From assembly GCF_001949145.1 (NCBI RefSeq), contig NW_019091394.1:1384231-1413162 (forward strand): a stretch of 28,932 bases of DNA, read 5' to 3'. The notes beneath the pieces were generated by a model. It made no database searches. It was not told where the DNA came from and worked only from the letters and a program-made list of their open reading frames with translations. A program made the position numbers and the translations under genes. Positions 10,980-21,218 of this stretch are shown here, one piece after another; position 1 is the first letter of the stretch; each line of letters starts with the position of its first letter. The DNA comes from Acanthaster planci (lineage: Eukaryota; Echinodermata; Asteroidea; Valvatida; Acanthasteridae).

Positions 10980-13900
10980 CTAAAGAAAATGGACATGGAT
11001 GGTTTAATCCTTCTTCTTTTAATACGGCCGTTTCAAAATAGTGCGCCACCAAGAGTTTGCAAGGCGTTGGCCAATCAAAGTGCGTGAAATCTGTCGACCA
11101 AATGCACGTTTGGAAAGGATCGACAGATTTTGCGCGTTGTGATTGGCCAACGCGTTGCAAACTCTTGGTGGTGCACTCTTGTGAATCGCCTGTATTAACC
11201 CTAACCTCCTAGGGAGTATGTAAAATCGTATTGAAATTGGAGGATTTGGGACTGTTAGGGTTACAAGTTGTTGAGTCGTTACGACCTATGCCATAAGCAC
11301 CTGAGAATGATCTTGTATGCTAGACATACTAATGAAACCTTCTTCTCAAGTATCTCCGATTTTTTGTCAGAGAGTGATGTGAGTATACCCGTAATATAGC
11401 TGTACCTCGAACTAAAATTTAATTTAAAACCACCGACCTTTGCCTTGCTGCATTGAGGAAAGCAACTGAGCTGCAGAGAGGTCTCCACTGAACTTGAAGT
11501 CCTGAAACGGCTCTGATTTTGCCTGTGTTGCGGAGGCTGCGTGAGTTAAGTGTTGAGGCTTGTGTTGGCTTGGTGGTTGTGCCGGAGGCTGTCTATTCTG
11601 GATGAAGAATTAAAATATAGCTTTGAAGAATAGAATTGAAATACCGGTATTATGAGTTTCTGAGGCAGGACTACAAAACCAAAACCGAGACAGTGAGGGA
11701 TGTTCATGTGACCTCAAGTTCTGCTGATGTATGAAGGGCATTTTGGACGCAAAAAATAATAGGAAATGTTGCTAACTCACTTGTAAGGTAGTGAACCCTT
11801 TTGCTGAACCTGCCGCACTCAAGCTAGGATTTAATCTGTCTCCACTCTGGCCCTGTGTTTTCGACCTAATTGTCGGCCTACGAGCAGGGCCGTCGACTAC
11901 ATCCTGGGTCAGTGACCCTTGCACGGGATCAATGCTGGCTCTAGGTTGCTGGTGCTGGGTGGGTCTTGGAATTGCCTGATTCTGACTTGCGTTCGCCTTT
12001 GATGACGACCTCAGAACCCTATCCGAGGGCGGAATGGCATCTTTGGTCCTTCGGGCTCCTGCATCAGCAGATGACGTCTTCAGACCTGACGGGGATGATT
12101 TACTCTGCATTTTCCCGTCGGGGGCGTCGTGACCTGTGGATGTTGCCGTCTTAATGGAGGTGCTCGGCTCGTCTGACTCGCAGGGTTGAGATGACCCCGA
12201 AATCTCCTCTTCCGAATCACCACATTCCCCCGGTCCATGATGCTGCTGTCAATTCACCAAGAGGACCCAAGAATTTCGGAGTTAGGGAAAGCGGTCTCTT
12301 GTATTTCAGTAAAGGCCTATACGATGAAAACGGCGATCATTTCCAATCAGCCAAATTTAACGCAGAACAGCAGGAATGTCAGGAAATTAAAGCATCAATC
12401 TGATATCCCCTGAAATTCTTTCTTTAGCAACCTTTGGCACCCCGATGCCCACACTTGTGCGTTCTGCGGTAAATTGTTATCCTTAACTTGTCGTGAGTGT
12501 CGATCCTCTCGAGTTTTAGAGAGTTTCTTAGCAAGTCTTAAAGTTGTGCCTTTCAAACGTTTCTCTTTGTAAATACACGTAGCTAGGAATAATTTACAGA
12601 GGGACAATCACCACACCCCTGATCGATACCATCCATTACGTTTTTAAGTCTTTCTCCCACAGGCGGTTCCAAATACTCACGTTTTCCTTGTTAGCGGGTA
12701 CAGCTGGCTCTTTGGACTGCACTGCAGAAACTTTACGAGGCGCTTTCTTAAAACTGGAATTTTCCTTTCCTACAATTTAACAGTAGAGAGGGGCAAAATT
12801 TCAGCGAAAACTTTAGATACGCCGGCAAACAAACTTGAAGACAACTGGGGTTTGGCACAGGGCAACTACACTTCAGCATAACGCGATCGTTGCCAGTAGC
12901 CGAAGAATCGCCTTTCACTATCGGGACAAGTAACATCTCATACCGGGTCACTTTAAAACCACACAGACACCAGTTTATGGGGCTACAATATTATCACGTG
13001 TATACGGGTTCGGCTCGTGGAGGGTTACCCTGCAGAAAGAATGAGTGAAGACTTGGACTCGCCTTTTGACATTTTCTCTCCCCGAAATCCCTTATATAAG
13101 TACTCGGTTGACAGAATGGAATTGGTCTCGATGTCTGACCACCTCAGGACTGAACTACTACGTGGTGCTTCTTGTTATGATAGCAATATGGCAACTATGC
13201 ATTTTTCGAAGGCAATGAGGCCTGTGATCAATAAACATGGGATTTGTGACCATACACCTTAAAAAAAAAACTAGCTTTGCCCGCTATAAGAGACAAAGGC
13301 CGGAAGATGAATCATGAATGAGTTTACCTTTTAGTTTCCTCTGAGCTACTTCTTTGGAGACAGCCTCCGTTATGTCCTCCTTGGTTAACGTTCCCAGCGA
13401 AATGTCGGTATCTCTCTCCTTGAACCTCACAGCAGAAGGTCCGACAGGTGCCTCTTTTGCGACCAAATCGTGCAGTTTCTTTGTGAGGATAGAGTTGAGC
13501 CAGAGAAACTCGCTAGCCTTGGACTTCTGGACAAAAAACTTGGAAGCATCGTGGGAGAAGCGGCAATCATCCAGCAAGGCGACGACTTCCTTCTTGTTCT
13601 CCCTCAATTCTTTCTCTTGTTGCCTGCTTTCCAGGCGAATTTCTCTAAGGAGGCGTTTCTCCGCCTCCGTTACGCTCTCCCTGATTTTGTTGGCCGCCGC
13701 CTGCACCAGACCCCTGGCCATCTCGTTCTGACTTTTAAGCACCGGACCCATTTCTGTAAGAACCTCAAGAGCAGCTTCAAGTTGCGGAATTTTCTTTTCC
13801 AGCCGCACCACTAGGGCTCCGGTGGTCCGCTTTTCTTCGCAGGCCGCGCTTTCCAGGCTGGTGTAGTTGTGGGACTTTTGGGAGCTGTGATCGAGTACGG

Positions 13901-14441
13901 TGCAGTCCCGACAGATCAACTTCTGGCAGCTCAGGCAATAGAACCGGCACCGTTCCCCTGCGTGACCCGAGCACTCTGGAGGGCAGTCCCGCCCCGTTCC
14001 GCTGGCCGGTGTCGCACCGGCACGCCGGCACTCATCCAGGGACCACACACCGTGCTCGCTTGATGCCGGCAGACGGTCGTGGATTGCCCGACAACAGGAG
14101 CAGAGAAACCTGGCGCAATCGTAGCACCGACAGACAGCCTCTCGCTCACACAACTCACAAGAAGCTATCGCACTTTTGCTCCAAAGAATCTCGGAAACAA
14201 CGGCGTCCTCTACTAGCCTGCCCAGGAAGAAATTTGTTTTTATCCCTTCGACTCCGTTCTCGACCGGCGTCGCCTCTCGGCAAACTGGACACCGAATATC
14301 CTTCCTTGCAAGTTTGCTCGACTTCTGCATGCGTTGAAGACACTTCTCGCAATAGCTGTGCAAACAATTTAGAATCTTAGGGCGTTTGAATTTGTTGTTG
14401 CACAGAAAACACAGAAGCGGATCACTCTTCTCCTTTTCCAT
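10828..14441 (-). CDS. TRIM A: RING / B-box / coiled-coil E3 ubiquitin ligase, five coding exons
   Basis: Predicted TRIM-family E3 ligase. The model joins complement 14441-13328, 12769-12681, 12245-11781, 11597-11438 and 10979-10828; every junction is GT-AG and phases match, giving 659 aa. Residues 11-54 form a C3HC4 RING (C11, C14, C26, H28, C31, C34, C51, C54). B-box 1 spans about 95-121, B-box 2 about 157-191, and a charged coiled coil about 200-300. The rest is predicted disordered, Ser/Gln/Pro-rich, ending in an acidic tail (NENDTDSDGSDL). No SPRY, NHL, filamin or other usual TRIM C-terminal domain is seen. The ATG sits in a good context (AAAATGG), 14 bases inside an exon with a strong 5' UTR acceptor at 14456. 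The gene lies head to tail with TRIM B. The RING and B-boxes are clear; the small downstream exons are inferred from splice sites and phase. The weakest site is the exon 4 donor (AAG|GTCGGT). Confidence 0.75.
11023..11194. mobile_element. Foldback MITE (172 bp) flanked by TTAA
   Basis: Nearly the whole element is one long inverted repeat. The left arm from 11041 (GTGCGCCACCAAGAGTTTGC...) is matched by the right arm ending about 11175 (...GCAAACTCTTGGTGGTGC), and the outer parts (TACGGCCGTTTC / CGCCTGTA) also pair imperfectly. TTAA flanks both sides (11019-11022 and 11195-11198), giving a TTAA target duplication as in piggyBac-type elements; a 3-bp TTA or TAA reading, as in Harbinger, is also possible. 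It sits in the last intron of TRIM A and encodes nothing. Confidence 0.8.
11438..11597 (-). CDS. TRIM A exon 4 (coding)
   Basis: Acceptor TTCATCCAG before 11597. 160 nt, phase 0 in and phase 1 out. It encodes a Gln/Pro/His-rich stretch, then a short aromatic/hydrophobic motif (FQDFKFSGDLSAAQLLSSM). The donor AAG|GTCGGT is weak but its phase matches the last exon. Confidence 0.55.
11781..12245 (-). CDS. TRIM A exon 3 (coding), disordered Ser/Gln-rich segment
   Basis: Acceptor TTGACAG before 12245 and donor CAA|GTGAGT after 11781. 465 nt, phase 0 at both ends, 155 residues. It starts acidic (GDSEEEISGSS) and becomes Ser/Gln/Pro-rich with Arg patches. A second AG three bases in makes a NAGNAG acceptor (12245 or 12242 as first exon base), adding or dropping one Gln. 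Confidence 0.7.
12681..12769 (-). CDS. TRIM A exon 2 (coding), basic linker
   Basis: Acceptor TTGTAG before 12769 and donor AAC|GTGAGT after 12681. 89 nt, entering in phase 1 and leaving in phase 0. It encodes a Lys-rich linker (FKKAPRKVSAV) that could act as a nuclear-localisation-like segment. Confidence 0.65.
12770..13327 (-). other. TRIM A intron 1
   Basis: An 81-codon plus-strand open frame (13017-13262, containing FDIFSPRNPLYKYSVDRMEL) lies antisense within the intron. I do not recognise it. It could be a decayed element or a chance frame, and no splice or expression evidence supports it. Confidence 0.4.
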
Positions 14442-14455
14442 TTTTAGGAAAATAT
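13328..14455 (-). CDS. TRIM A exon with the RBCC module (coding from 14441)
   Basis: Acceptor: a long pyrimidine tract then CACTTCAG, exon from 14455. Donor: AAAAG|GTAAAC at 13328/13327. It encodes 371 whole residues plus one base, so the following intron is phase 1. The uninterrupted frame would read on to 13284, but that tail is intronic. Confidence 0.88.
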
Positions 14456-14634
14456 CTGAAGTGTTAAAAAGACAAAAAGGAAGAGATAAGCCGTCTGCAC
14501 AAGGATCTTGAAACCTTTTCTATCTCCCACACTATAGCTTTCCTCTTTCAGCGGAACAAGGGTCCACGGCATAGAAGTGGACCTCGGTTAGGTACAGTAA
14601 GAATATTTTCAAAGTACTTAATGTTGTACTTACT

Positions 14635-14660
14635 CAGTTTATCGCACTTTGGCAGAATGA
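14635..14660 (-). promoter_or_regulatory. Candidate 5' noncoding exon end and AP-1-like site of TRIM A
   Basis: A consensus donor (CTGA|GTAAGT) occurs on the minus strand at 14635/14634. It could pair with the acceptor at 14456 to remove a 179-base 5' UTR intron. Just upstream is a TGAGTCA (AP-1-type) heptamer at about 14657-14663. Both are short motifs found by inspection, so this is a candidate only. Confidence 0.3.
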
Positions 14661-14664
14661 GTCA

Positions 14665-16327
14665 GCCCTCGAAACCAACTGGATCTTGCTCGTCTACTCC
14701 AGTTCAACTTCAACGCGCTCTCTCCTACAAACGCTATCCTCTTCCTTTTAAGAATCGGTTTTCAAATGGCACATCAATGCCGTACAAGAGGCTTTACCGT
14801 TATGGTTTCTAAACCCCCTAATTTAAGGAGAAGCGCGCAATAGATATTAATCATTCATCCTTTGGATTCAACAGTAACGAACTTTTCACCTTAAACAAAT
14901 GCCAATTCATCCCCGCGTACAAATTTGGCACACAGGGATTTCCCCTGCAGCACGCAACCGCGCGAATCGCAGCATTATCGGGTTTTTCACAATGAGAAAT
15001 ATGCATTCTTTTTCAATCAGTCTGGCATCACGTCACCTTTTGCGTTTAGGTCACGCGATAAAGTCAATGGAGTGTCCTGAACCTCTTGGACAGGGAAGCT
15101 GTCATAGCCCTTTGCTGCGTGTGGGATGCCAATCAATTTTCCAAACCGAAACATGAAACTATATTCTTTTCGGACTTCTGTTGAACATAAAGTCTGCATC
15201 AACATATCTTGTGATCTTGTTACAGGTTTGTCTTAAAAACCGACGTTTTTGATAAGTTGTAAAATTAATTGAACTTTTTCACACTTAAGGTTTCTGTTGC
15301 ATACATCTTCACGTAGAGCTGTGTGAAATTCATCAAATATCAATTCTGATTAAATTCAACGTAGAACTCCACCCACTGCAATCCCATCTAATCCCCACCA
15401 GAGACCACTAAATCTGCACTCCCCACAGTCCATGCCAACCTAACGTGGCCATCCACCCTAGAAAACCCGACATACCCCTATAAATCGCCAACTCGCCCCA
15501 TCAAATCCGTACCTACCCATTTCAACAAATCCCAACTTCACCAAATCCGTGAACTTCTCTCTCCGTCACAGCTATCATTTTGGATGGGTGTGTAAAATAA
15601 TGGAAAAATTGCCGTTGGTTCTTACTGTACAGAAATTCTTTTAACTTCAGCAAAACGTTACTTTGAGCACAGAACGACTCACCAACTGGCCAGAGGCAGC
15701 AATAAGACATTTTCTTTCTGATCAGGAAATACCGATTTCCAATAATTATCTAATACATGTTAAAATGCATTAAGTGAATTGATGTACTGTTCCCAGAAGT
15801 CGCCTGGTACATTTCATGTGGGAAAATTCAGAGCTTTAACAGTAACTATGTAATCAACAATTCACGGTCATAAACAACCATTACAATACCACGAATGGAA
15901 CAATGTTACAGGAAATGCGGCTCAGCAGCGAAGGACGCGAACATAAGATAGAGTGATGCAATGCGTACATTTATTTTACATACAATCAACCAATGACACA
16001 ATTTCAACACACGGGTAATGCAGACCCGATTAAAAAAAGACAGTTCTGGCAACGCAAATGACTAGCGAGGACAACTATAACGATCCTCATTTCGTGCCTC
16101 ATTTTGTAGTTATGCTGTTGTTTCTTTTTCTCATCGAAAAATTTGCTGAAACTTGCTCTATAACTAAGGAATCTGATACAAGTCATTATTTAATTAGTAT
16201 TTCCACCAAACAACACATTTCGACCTGAGGACCTAACATCCCCTGATTTGACCACCTGTTCAATATTTTCACCGCAAGTATACACACAGCTTATTCATAG
16301 CGCAAACTTAATCTTTCTCAATATCCC
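14665..16327. other. Intergenic DNA between TRIM B and TRIM A
   Basis: No supported exon on either strand. The most unusual part is a G-poor, C- and A-rich tract at about 15362-15552 with recurring AAATCCG/ATCCCC words. Confidence 0.4.
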
Positions 16328-16333
16328 TTTTAT
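16328..16333 (-). terminator. Candidate polyadenylation signal of TRIM B
   Basis: AATAAA on the minus strand, about 216 bases after the stop codon at 16549-16551. Confidence 0.45.
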
Positions 16334-16548
16334 TAACTACTTGATTTGCACTTCAACTTAGTTCACCCCCTCTCATGCATGGGCACATAATATCAACGAA
16401 TCTCTACAGAAGGCCCCACTGCATAAAGTAACCCTTTGGTTACGGGTCTTCAGTGGTCACCATAAACACAGCAATAAATTTTACAAAAACAGTTTTCTTT
16501 CTTCCACAAAAATGTAATTAACATCACTGTCCTTCTTGATAGTCTTTC

Positions 16549-16677
16549 TCATTTTTTAACTGACGAGCTGCCTTCTTCATTGCTCAAGATTTCTGCACTA
16601 CAAGTGATTGGGTCGCCTGATGCGTCTGAATCTCCGGTCGGTCCTTTATTTTCTTGTACACCACCCTCTGGACTCAC
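16549..16677 (-). CDS. TRIM B last coding exon, acidic tail
   Basis: Acceptor ATCTGCCAG before 16677, phase 0, 42 codons to TGA at 16551-16549. It encodes an acidic, Gly/Ser-rich tail (GDSDASGDP, LSNEEGSSS) of a style like the TRIM A tail. The acceptor directly abuts GTGAGT, a perfect donor motif. Confidence 0.55.
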   Translation of the reverse strand: MSPEGGVQENKGPTGDSDASGDPITCSAEILSNEEGSSSVKK

Positions 16678-19600
16678 CTGGCAGATAAACCAACAAAAGA
16701 AGAACGTGGACATTGGTGGACTTGTTTAAGAAAACATTCCTATTGGCCCATAGGATCGATGTTAAAGTAGGCCAAAACTTGACAAAGTGACTTGAAAGAT
16801 ACATGTAGGATTTGAAAAAAAAAAAGGACATTAGACCCCTTGCCGATACAACTCCACCCTTGACTAATTCAGTATTCACGGCAAGCCTAATGTAAATACA
16901 TGCACTCTCTCTAAGTACTGGCACACATTCATACCTGTTGATGCTCCTCAGAAGAACAAGAGTCTACAGTGGGGGTAAGAACTGGTGCATCTGGATCTTC
17001 CTGTTGCACACTGTCACAACCTAAATTTTGAGGGTCAATATCAAAGGTTGTTAATAAAACTGTACTGCAACAACCCGTCCTCTAGTACAGGAAAGGTGGA
17101 TGAAATTCATGGGGATGACGCTTCACATGCATAACCTTTTCTTTCCGACACACTTCTTATTTTGAAGTGGGGTATGACACAAAATACATGTAACCTTCTG
17201 TTGTCGTACATCCTTGATTATGCCACTTCCTACGATATGTTTAATTGATTGGAAATGCTGGGAAAAGTGGTGCACATTACGATGATGTAAACTAAGCATC
17301 ACCTGCTTGGTTGTCCATTGCAGGATTTGATTCGGTAATCCCTGCCGACAGTGGCGCTAATAAGCAAGAAAACCCAGTTGAGGCTGATGTGGTCCCTGTT
17401 GCAGAAGTCTGGGTTGTGCTTGTGCTGCATTTCTCTGGCTTGAACGGTTTGAAAACAAGTGGGCTGAATGAATCTGGATCCCCCTTTTTGGGGAAAAATC
17501 CTTCAGACTTTGATGCGGCTGGAGTTATCCCTTTTGCTAGCTGCTTTGGTCTAGTTCCACCAAATGCACCAAGGCTAAATGATGAAGTGGAGCTAGAGGA
17601 AGCTGAGCTTGTACTAGTCTCAGATGTATCCTTTCCAAAGCTAAATACTGGAACAGAGGCGACTGTGGTGTTGGTTCTTGACACGGTCTGCCCAACACCA
17701 AATCCTGTGGAAGACAGGGTTGTGGTTGTCGCAGATGACAGTCCAAAGCCAAACTCTGAAGTACAGGAGGTTGCGATTGTGCTGACTGTTGGTTTAGACT
17801 GTTTAAATCCAAACACCGGTTTAAAGGAAATTCGGGACGTATTAGGCTCTGATGCAGCTTGTCCAAAGCCAAATCCTGATGCAGAGGCAGCTGTTACTGT
17901 GACTGATGTGTTGATCCTTGGAGTAGCCATTGCAAAGCCCAAAGCTGCAGAAGACTTGATTGTCGTAGTACTGCTTGGAGGTATTGACAGTCCAAATCTA
18001 AAGTCTGAAGTAGAGGGGGCAGTGGTTGTACTGGCTGTTGGTTCAAACTTGAATCCAAATACTGGCTTAGAGGAAAGAACGGTTGTGCTGGTCTTTGATG
18101 TACTCGCCTTTCCAAAAATAAATCCAAAAGCAGAGGCAGTTGTGGTTGTGACCATGGTGTTGGCTCTTGATGCTGCCTTTCCAAAGCCCAAACCTGCAGA
18201 AGGAGGGGCTGCAGTTTTTTTCTTTGCAGGTCCTGCCAGCCCAAAGCAGAAAGGTGAATTAAAGGACGCTGTGGCTGTGCTTGTTGTTGTTTCAGATTGT
18301 CCAAAGCTAAATACTGGTTTAAAAGAAGCCTGGGTTGTGGTAGTTCCTAGGTCTGATGCAGCCTGTGCAAAGCCAAAAGCAGAGGTGGTCGTTCTTGTGT
18401 TACTTCTTGATGTGACATTTCCAATGCCCAAACCTGCAGAGGACTGAGTTGTAGTTGCACTGTTTGCCGGTACTGAAATCCCAAAGTCAGAGCCTTTACC
18501 AAAGGAGGGTGTAGTTGTACTTGTTTTTGATTCAGACCGTCCAGAACTAAACATGGTTTGTTGAAAGCCAAATCCCGCAGAAGACTCGGCAAAGGTTGTG
18601 CTGGTTGCAGGTGGGGGAGACTGGGTCGTGGTTCTAGTGTTTACAGGGACAGTTAATGGGGCTGGAGTTTTGCTGGTTTTTGGTTCAGACTGTCCAAAAC
18701 TAAGTGCTGACGCTGTGTTGGTTGATGATGTGGTCTGCTGAGAGCCAAATCCTGCAAAAGACTGGTAGGAAGTTGCACTGCTTGTAAGAGTTGAAAGACC
18801 AGATCCAAATTCAGAAGCACATGTCACCGTTGGTACATTCCCAAAGCCCAATGTGGCCTGTCCAAATCTAATTCCTGAAGCTGAGGCTGCTGATGTTGTT
18901 TTGGTTCTCCATACACTCTGTTCAAAGTCCACACCTGCAGCCTGTCCAAATTTAAGTTCTGAAGCTGAGGCTCCTGGGTTTGTTTTGGTTCTCCATGCAC
19001 TTTGTCCAAGGTCCACACCTGCAGAAGATTGGGTTGTGGTTGAAGTGTTTGTGGGTATTACTAGGCCAAAGCCAAAATTCGAAATTGATGGGGCTGTAGT
19101 TGAGCTGGTAATTGATTCAGACTGTCCAAAGCTAATTACTGAAGCTGTGCTGGTTGATGATGTGGTCCACTGCTGAGAGTCAAATCTTGCAAAAGACTGG
19201 TTGGAGGATGAGGTGCTCGTAGGTGTTGAGAGACCAAATCCAACTCCGGAAGCACATGTTGCAGGTGGTACAGTCCCAAAGCCTAATGAGTCCTGTCCAA
19301 ATCTAATTCCTGAAGCTGAGGCTGCTGACGTAGTTTTGGTTCTCCATACACTCTGTTTTAAGTCCACACCTGCAAGAGACTGCGTTGTGGTTAAAGTGTT
19401 TGAAGGTGCTAATTGCCCAAAGCCGAAATTCGAAGTTGACGGGGTTGTAGTTGAACAGGTTCTCGGTTCTGACCCTCCAAAGCTACATGTAAATCCTGAA
19501 GCTGAGACAGCTGTGTTTGTGGAGCCGTAGGTTTGGTCGTTAGCTTTGCTGTTTCGTGATCTACCGATCTTTTTCTTCAGATGCCATGCAGATGTTCTCG

Positions 19601-21218
19601 ATGGTACCTTTGACTGACGGGCATTTATGCTTGACTGTTTCCCACTGCTACATGTATCTGCTAAATGATAAATAAACCTGAGAATGCTTAAAAAGAGAAT
19701 GCAGTATTTTAACTGTTAGAAAGTATGCGGCAAATATCCTGTTGACTTGAGCAGTACACATGTTCTACCACCTGCTGTTAACATTCAGGTCAATACAATA
19801 TTGGGTCTAACAATGGTACATTGATATCCTATAACACTGGGTGAAGGCACTTTTTAGGCCCAGGTTATCCTGCCATATATCAGTGCAGTGCATGCAGTGC
19901 ATGCTGTTAAATAAGAAAAACATTAAAAGCCAGACCATTTTGTCAATTTTTGACTGAATATGCCCAAGCTTCGAAAACTGAGAAGTGAGTCAGATAAGCT
20001 ACAGTGTAAGCACAGCGTCTATTAAATCAAACTATGTAAAGTCATTAGTGTCTTACCTTGGTCATGCAATTCGTGTGGTAGAAATGTGTTCATTCCCGTT
20101 TTCACTAAAGTACCAATCTCACATTTTCCTTCCCTTTTTCGGAAATCCCAGAGAGGTAGCCCTTTATGGATGTCAGATGTTTTTCTGCTCAAATGAGCCT
20201 CTAAAGCTTGTCTGATGAGAGGGAACACCGCCAGGAAATCCTGATCTTCTGAAGTTTCACAAAAAGCATCTGCTACTTCTTTGGTAGTACTCATCTTTTC
20301 TATTGCAGACTCTATGGCTGTACCTCTTTTGATAAGGGTTTCCTGTTGGTTCCTTCGAATTTTGGACAGTTGAAAGACAAGATGTGATTCTTCAGCAGAA
20401 ACCTCTGCATGAACTTTGCTAGCATGCTCCTGCACTTGTTTCTTGACACCATCAAGGTATCCACCACATTCTGGCCTCTTCTTTTTAACAGCATCTAAAG
20501 TGGATTTAAATTCAGAGAGGGTGATCTGGAGTTTTTCCAACATCTCTCTGAACAACTTTCTTCCATCTGAGGCGGCTGATTTCAAGTCAATTTTCAAATG
20601 ACACGTGCTGCCACTTTCGCTTTTCTCGCAATCACAAGGGCAGTGTTGGCAGACCAGTTCTTCGCAGGTTTCACAGAATTTTTTCTCCTCACCAGAGTGC
20701 AGTGGGCACTCAGCTGCTTCTCTCTGCTTCCTAAATCTGTGAGCAATCTTACCGAAACTGAGATCATCCAGTGATGCTTCCGTGTGTTTCGCTAGTATAG
20801 CCGCAACGTGTTGGGGCACTATCTGGCACTTTAGGCAAAGATTCTGGATACAGTTGATACATTTTGAGACGGCCTCCTCCTCATCACAACACCCACAGAT
20901 ATGCCCCTTTTTGTTCTGTTCACTCTGTGCTACCTGTTCATGCACAGAGATCTCTTCAATAAGGCCAACAAGGTGGAAATTAGTTTTCAACTTGCCAATG
21001 CCCTGCTCAGGGAGTTTGGACTTCTGATTGCAGACTGGGCATTGAATGAAGCTCCTTGACCGATGCTCTGATGAAAATTGCTGTAATGTTACCAGGCATT
21101 CTTGGCAGAAGGTGTGCAGGCAGTCGAGGATTTTCGGTTGCTGGTATCTCCCATGGCATATGGGGCACTCAAGGAACTTCTGACTGATGCTTCCAAGAAC
21201 AGAAGTTACATCTGCCAT
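16549..21218 (-). CDS. TRIM B: TRIM (RING/B-box/coiled-coil) fused to nucleoporin-like FG repeats
   Basis: The model joins complement 21218-20057, 19660-17303, 17020-16935 and 16677-16549, all GT-AG with matching phases, 1244 aa. Residues 18-63 form a C3HC4 RING (C18, C21, C33, H35, C38, C41, C60, C63). B-box 1 follows at about 108-140, B-box 2 at about 180-220, and a coiled coil at about 225-330. Next come a basic patch (WHLKKKIGRSR, NLS-like), about 700 residues of Ser/Thr-rich FG repeats with about 34 FG dipeptides, and an acidic tail. If the weak donor CAG|GTGATG at 17303 is not used, translation stops at 17292-17294 (1176 aa). The start is the ATG at 21218 (AAAATGG context); the frame upstream contains only GTG. 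RING and B-boxes predict ubiquitin ligase activity, and FG repeats are the karyopherin-binding meshwork of nuclear pores. Their union is inferred from phase, a short canonical intron, and the lack of any Met in the first part of the FG exon. Confidence 0.7.
16935..17020 (-). CDS. TRIM B exon 3 (coding), acidic
   Basis: Acceptor AAAATTTAG before 17020 and donor CAACAG|GTATGA after 16935. 86 nt, phase 1 in and phase 0 out. It encodes CDSVQQEDPDAP...SSEEHQQ. Phase 1 entry fits either the FG exon donor or, if the FG exon is skipped, the RBCC exon donor. Confidence 0.55.
17303..19660 (-). CDS. TRIM B FG-repeat exon (to 17292 if read to its in-frame stop)
   Basis: Acceptor TTTATTTATCATTTAG before 19660, entering in phase 1. 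The frame is open for 2369 nt to TAG at 17294-17292. A candidate donor CAG|GTGATG at 17303 gives a 2358-nt exon, phase 1 at both ends. Repeats include SFGQSE, NFGFG, GLGFGKA, KPVFGF and FGLSIP, separated by Thr/Ser-rich spacers of roughly 15-25 residues. Charged residues are few, as in cohesive FG nucleoporins. A longer unit carrying a conserved Trp (QSVWRTKT) recurs three times near the N-terminal side. The C-terminal part (KPFKPEKCSTS) loses the FG pattern. Without TRIM linkage this could be read as a nucleoporin exon. Confidence 0.85.

Noticed and set aside
10980-11160. Upstream extension of the last TRIM A exon
   Set aside because: It reads into the MITE inverted repeat and is separated by a good acceptor at 10980.
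11197-11263. AACCCTAAC / GTTAGGGTT pair next to the MITE as telomere-like repeat
   Set aside because: A single short inverted pair, not a tandem TTAGGG array.
13354-14380. Plus-strand open frames over TRIM A exon 1
   Set aside because: Antisense shadows of a clear RING/B-box coding exon.
17311-18447. 378-codon plus-strand open frame
   Set aside because: It is the antisense shadow of the FG-repeat exon; its long openness follows from the repetitive, biased codons of the opposite strand.
17537-18592. Gln/Leu/Pro-rich minus-strand frames overlapping the FG exon
   Set aside because: Off-frame translations of the same repeats. The main frame is longer, has FG periodicity and fits the splice phases.
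20782-21027. Plus-strand Cys/Phe-rich frame
   Set aside because: Antisense shadow of the TRIM B B-box region.
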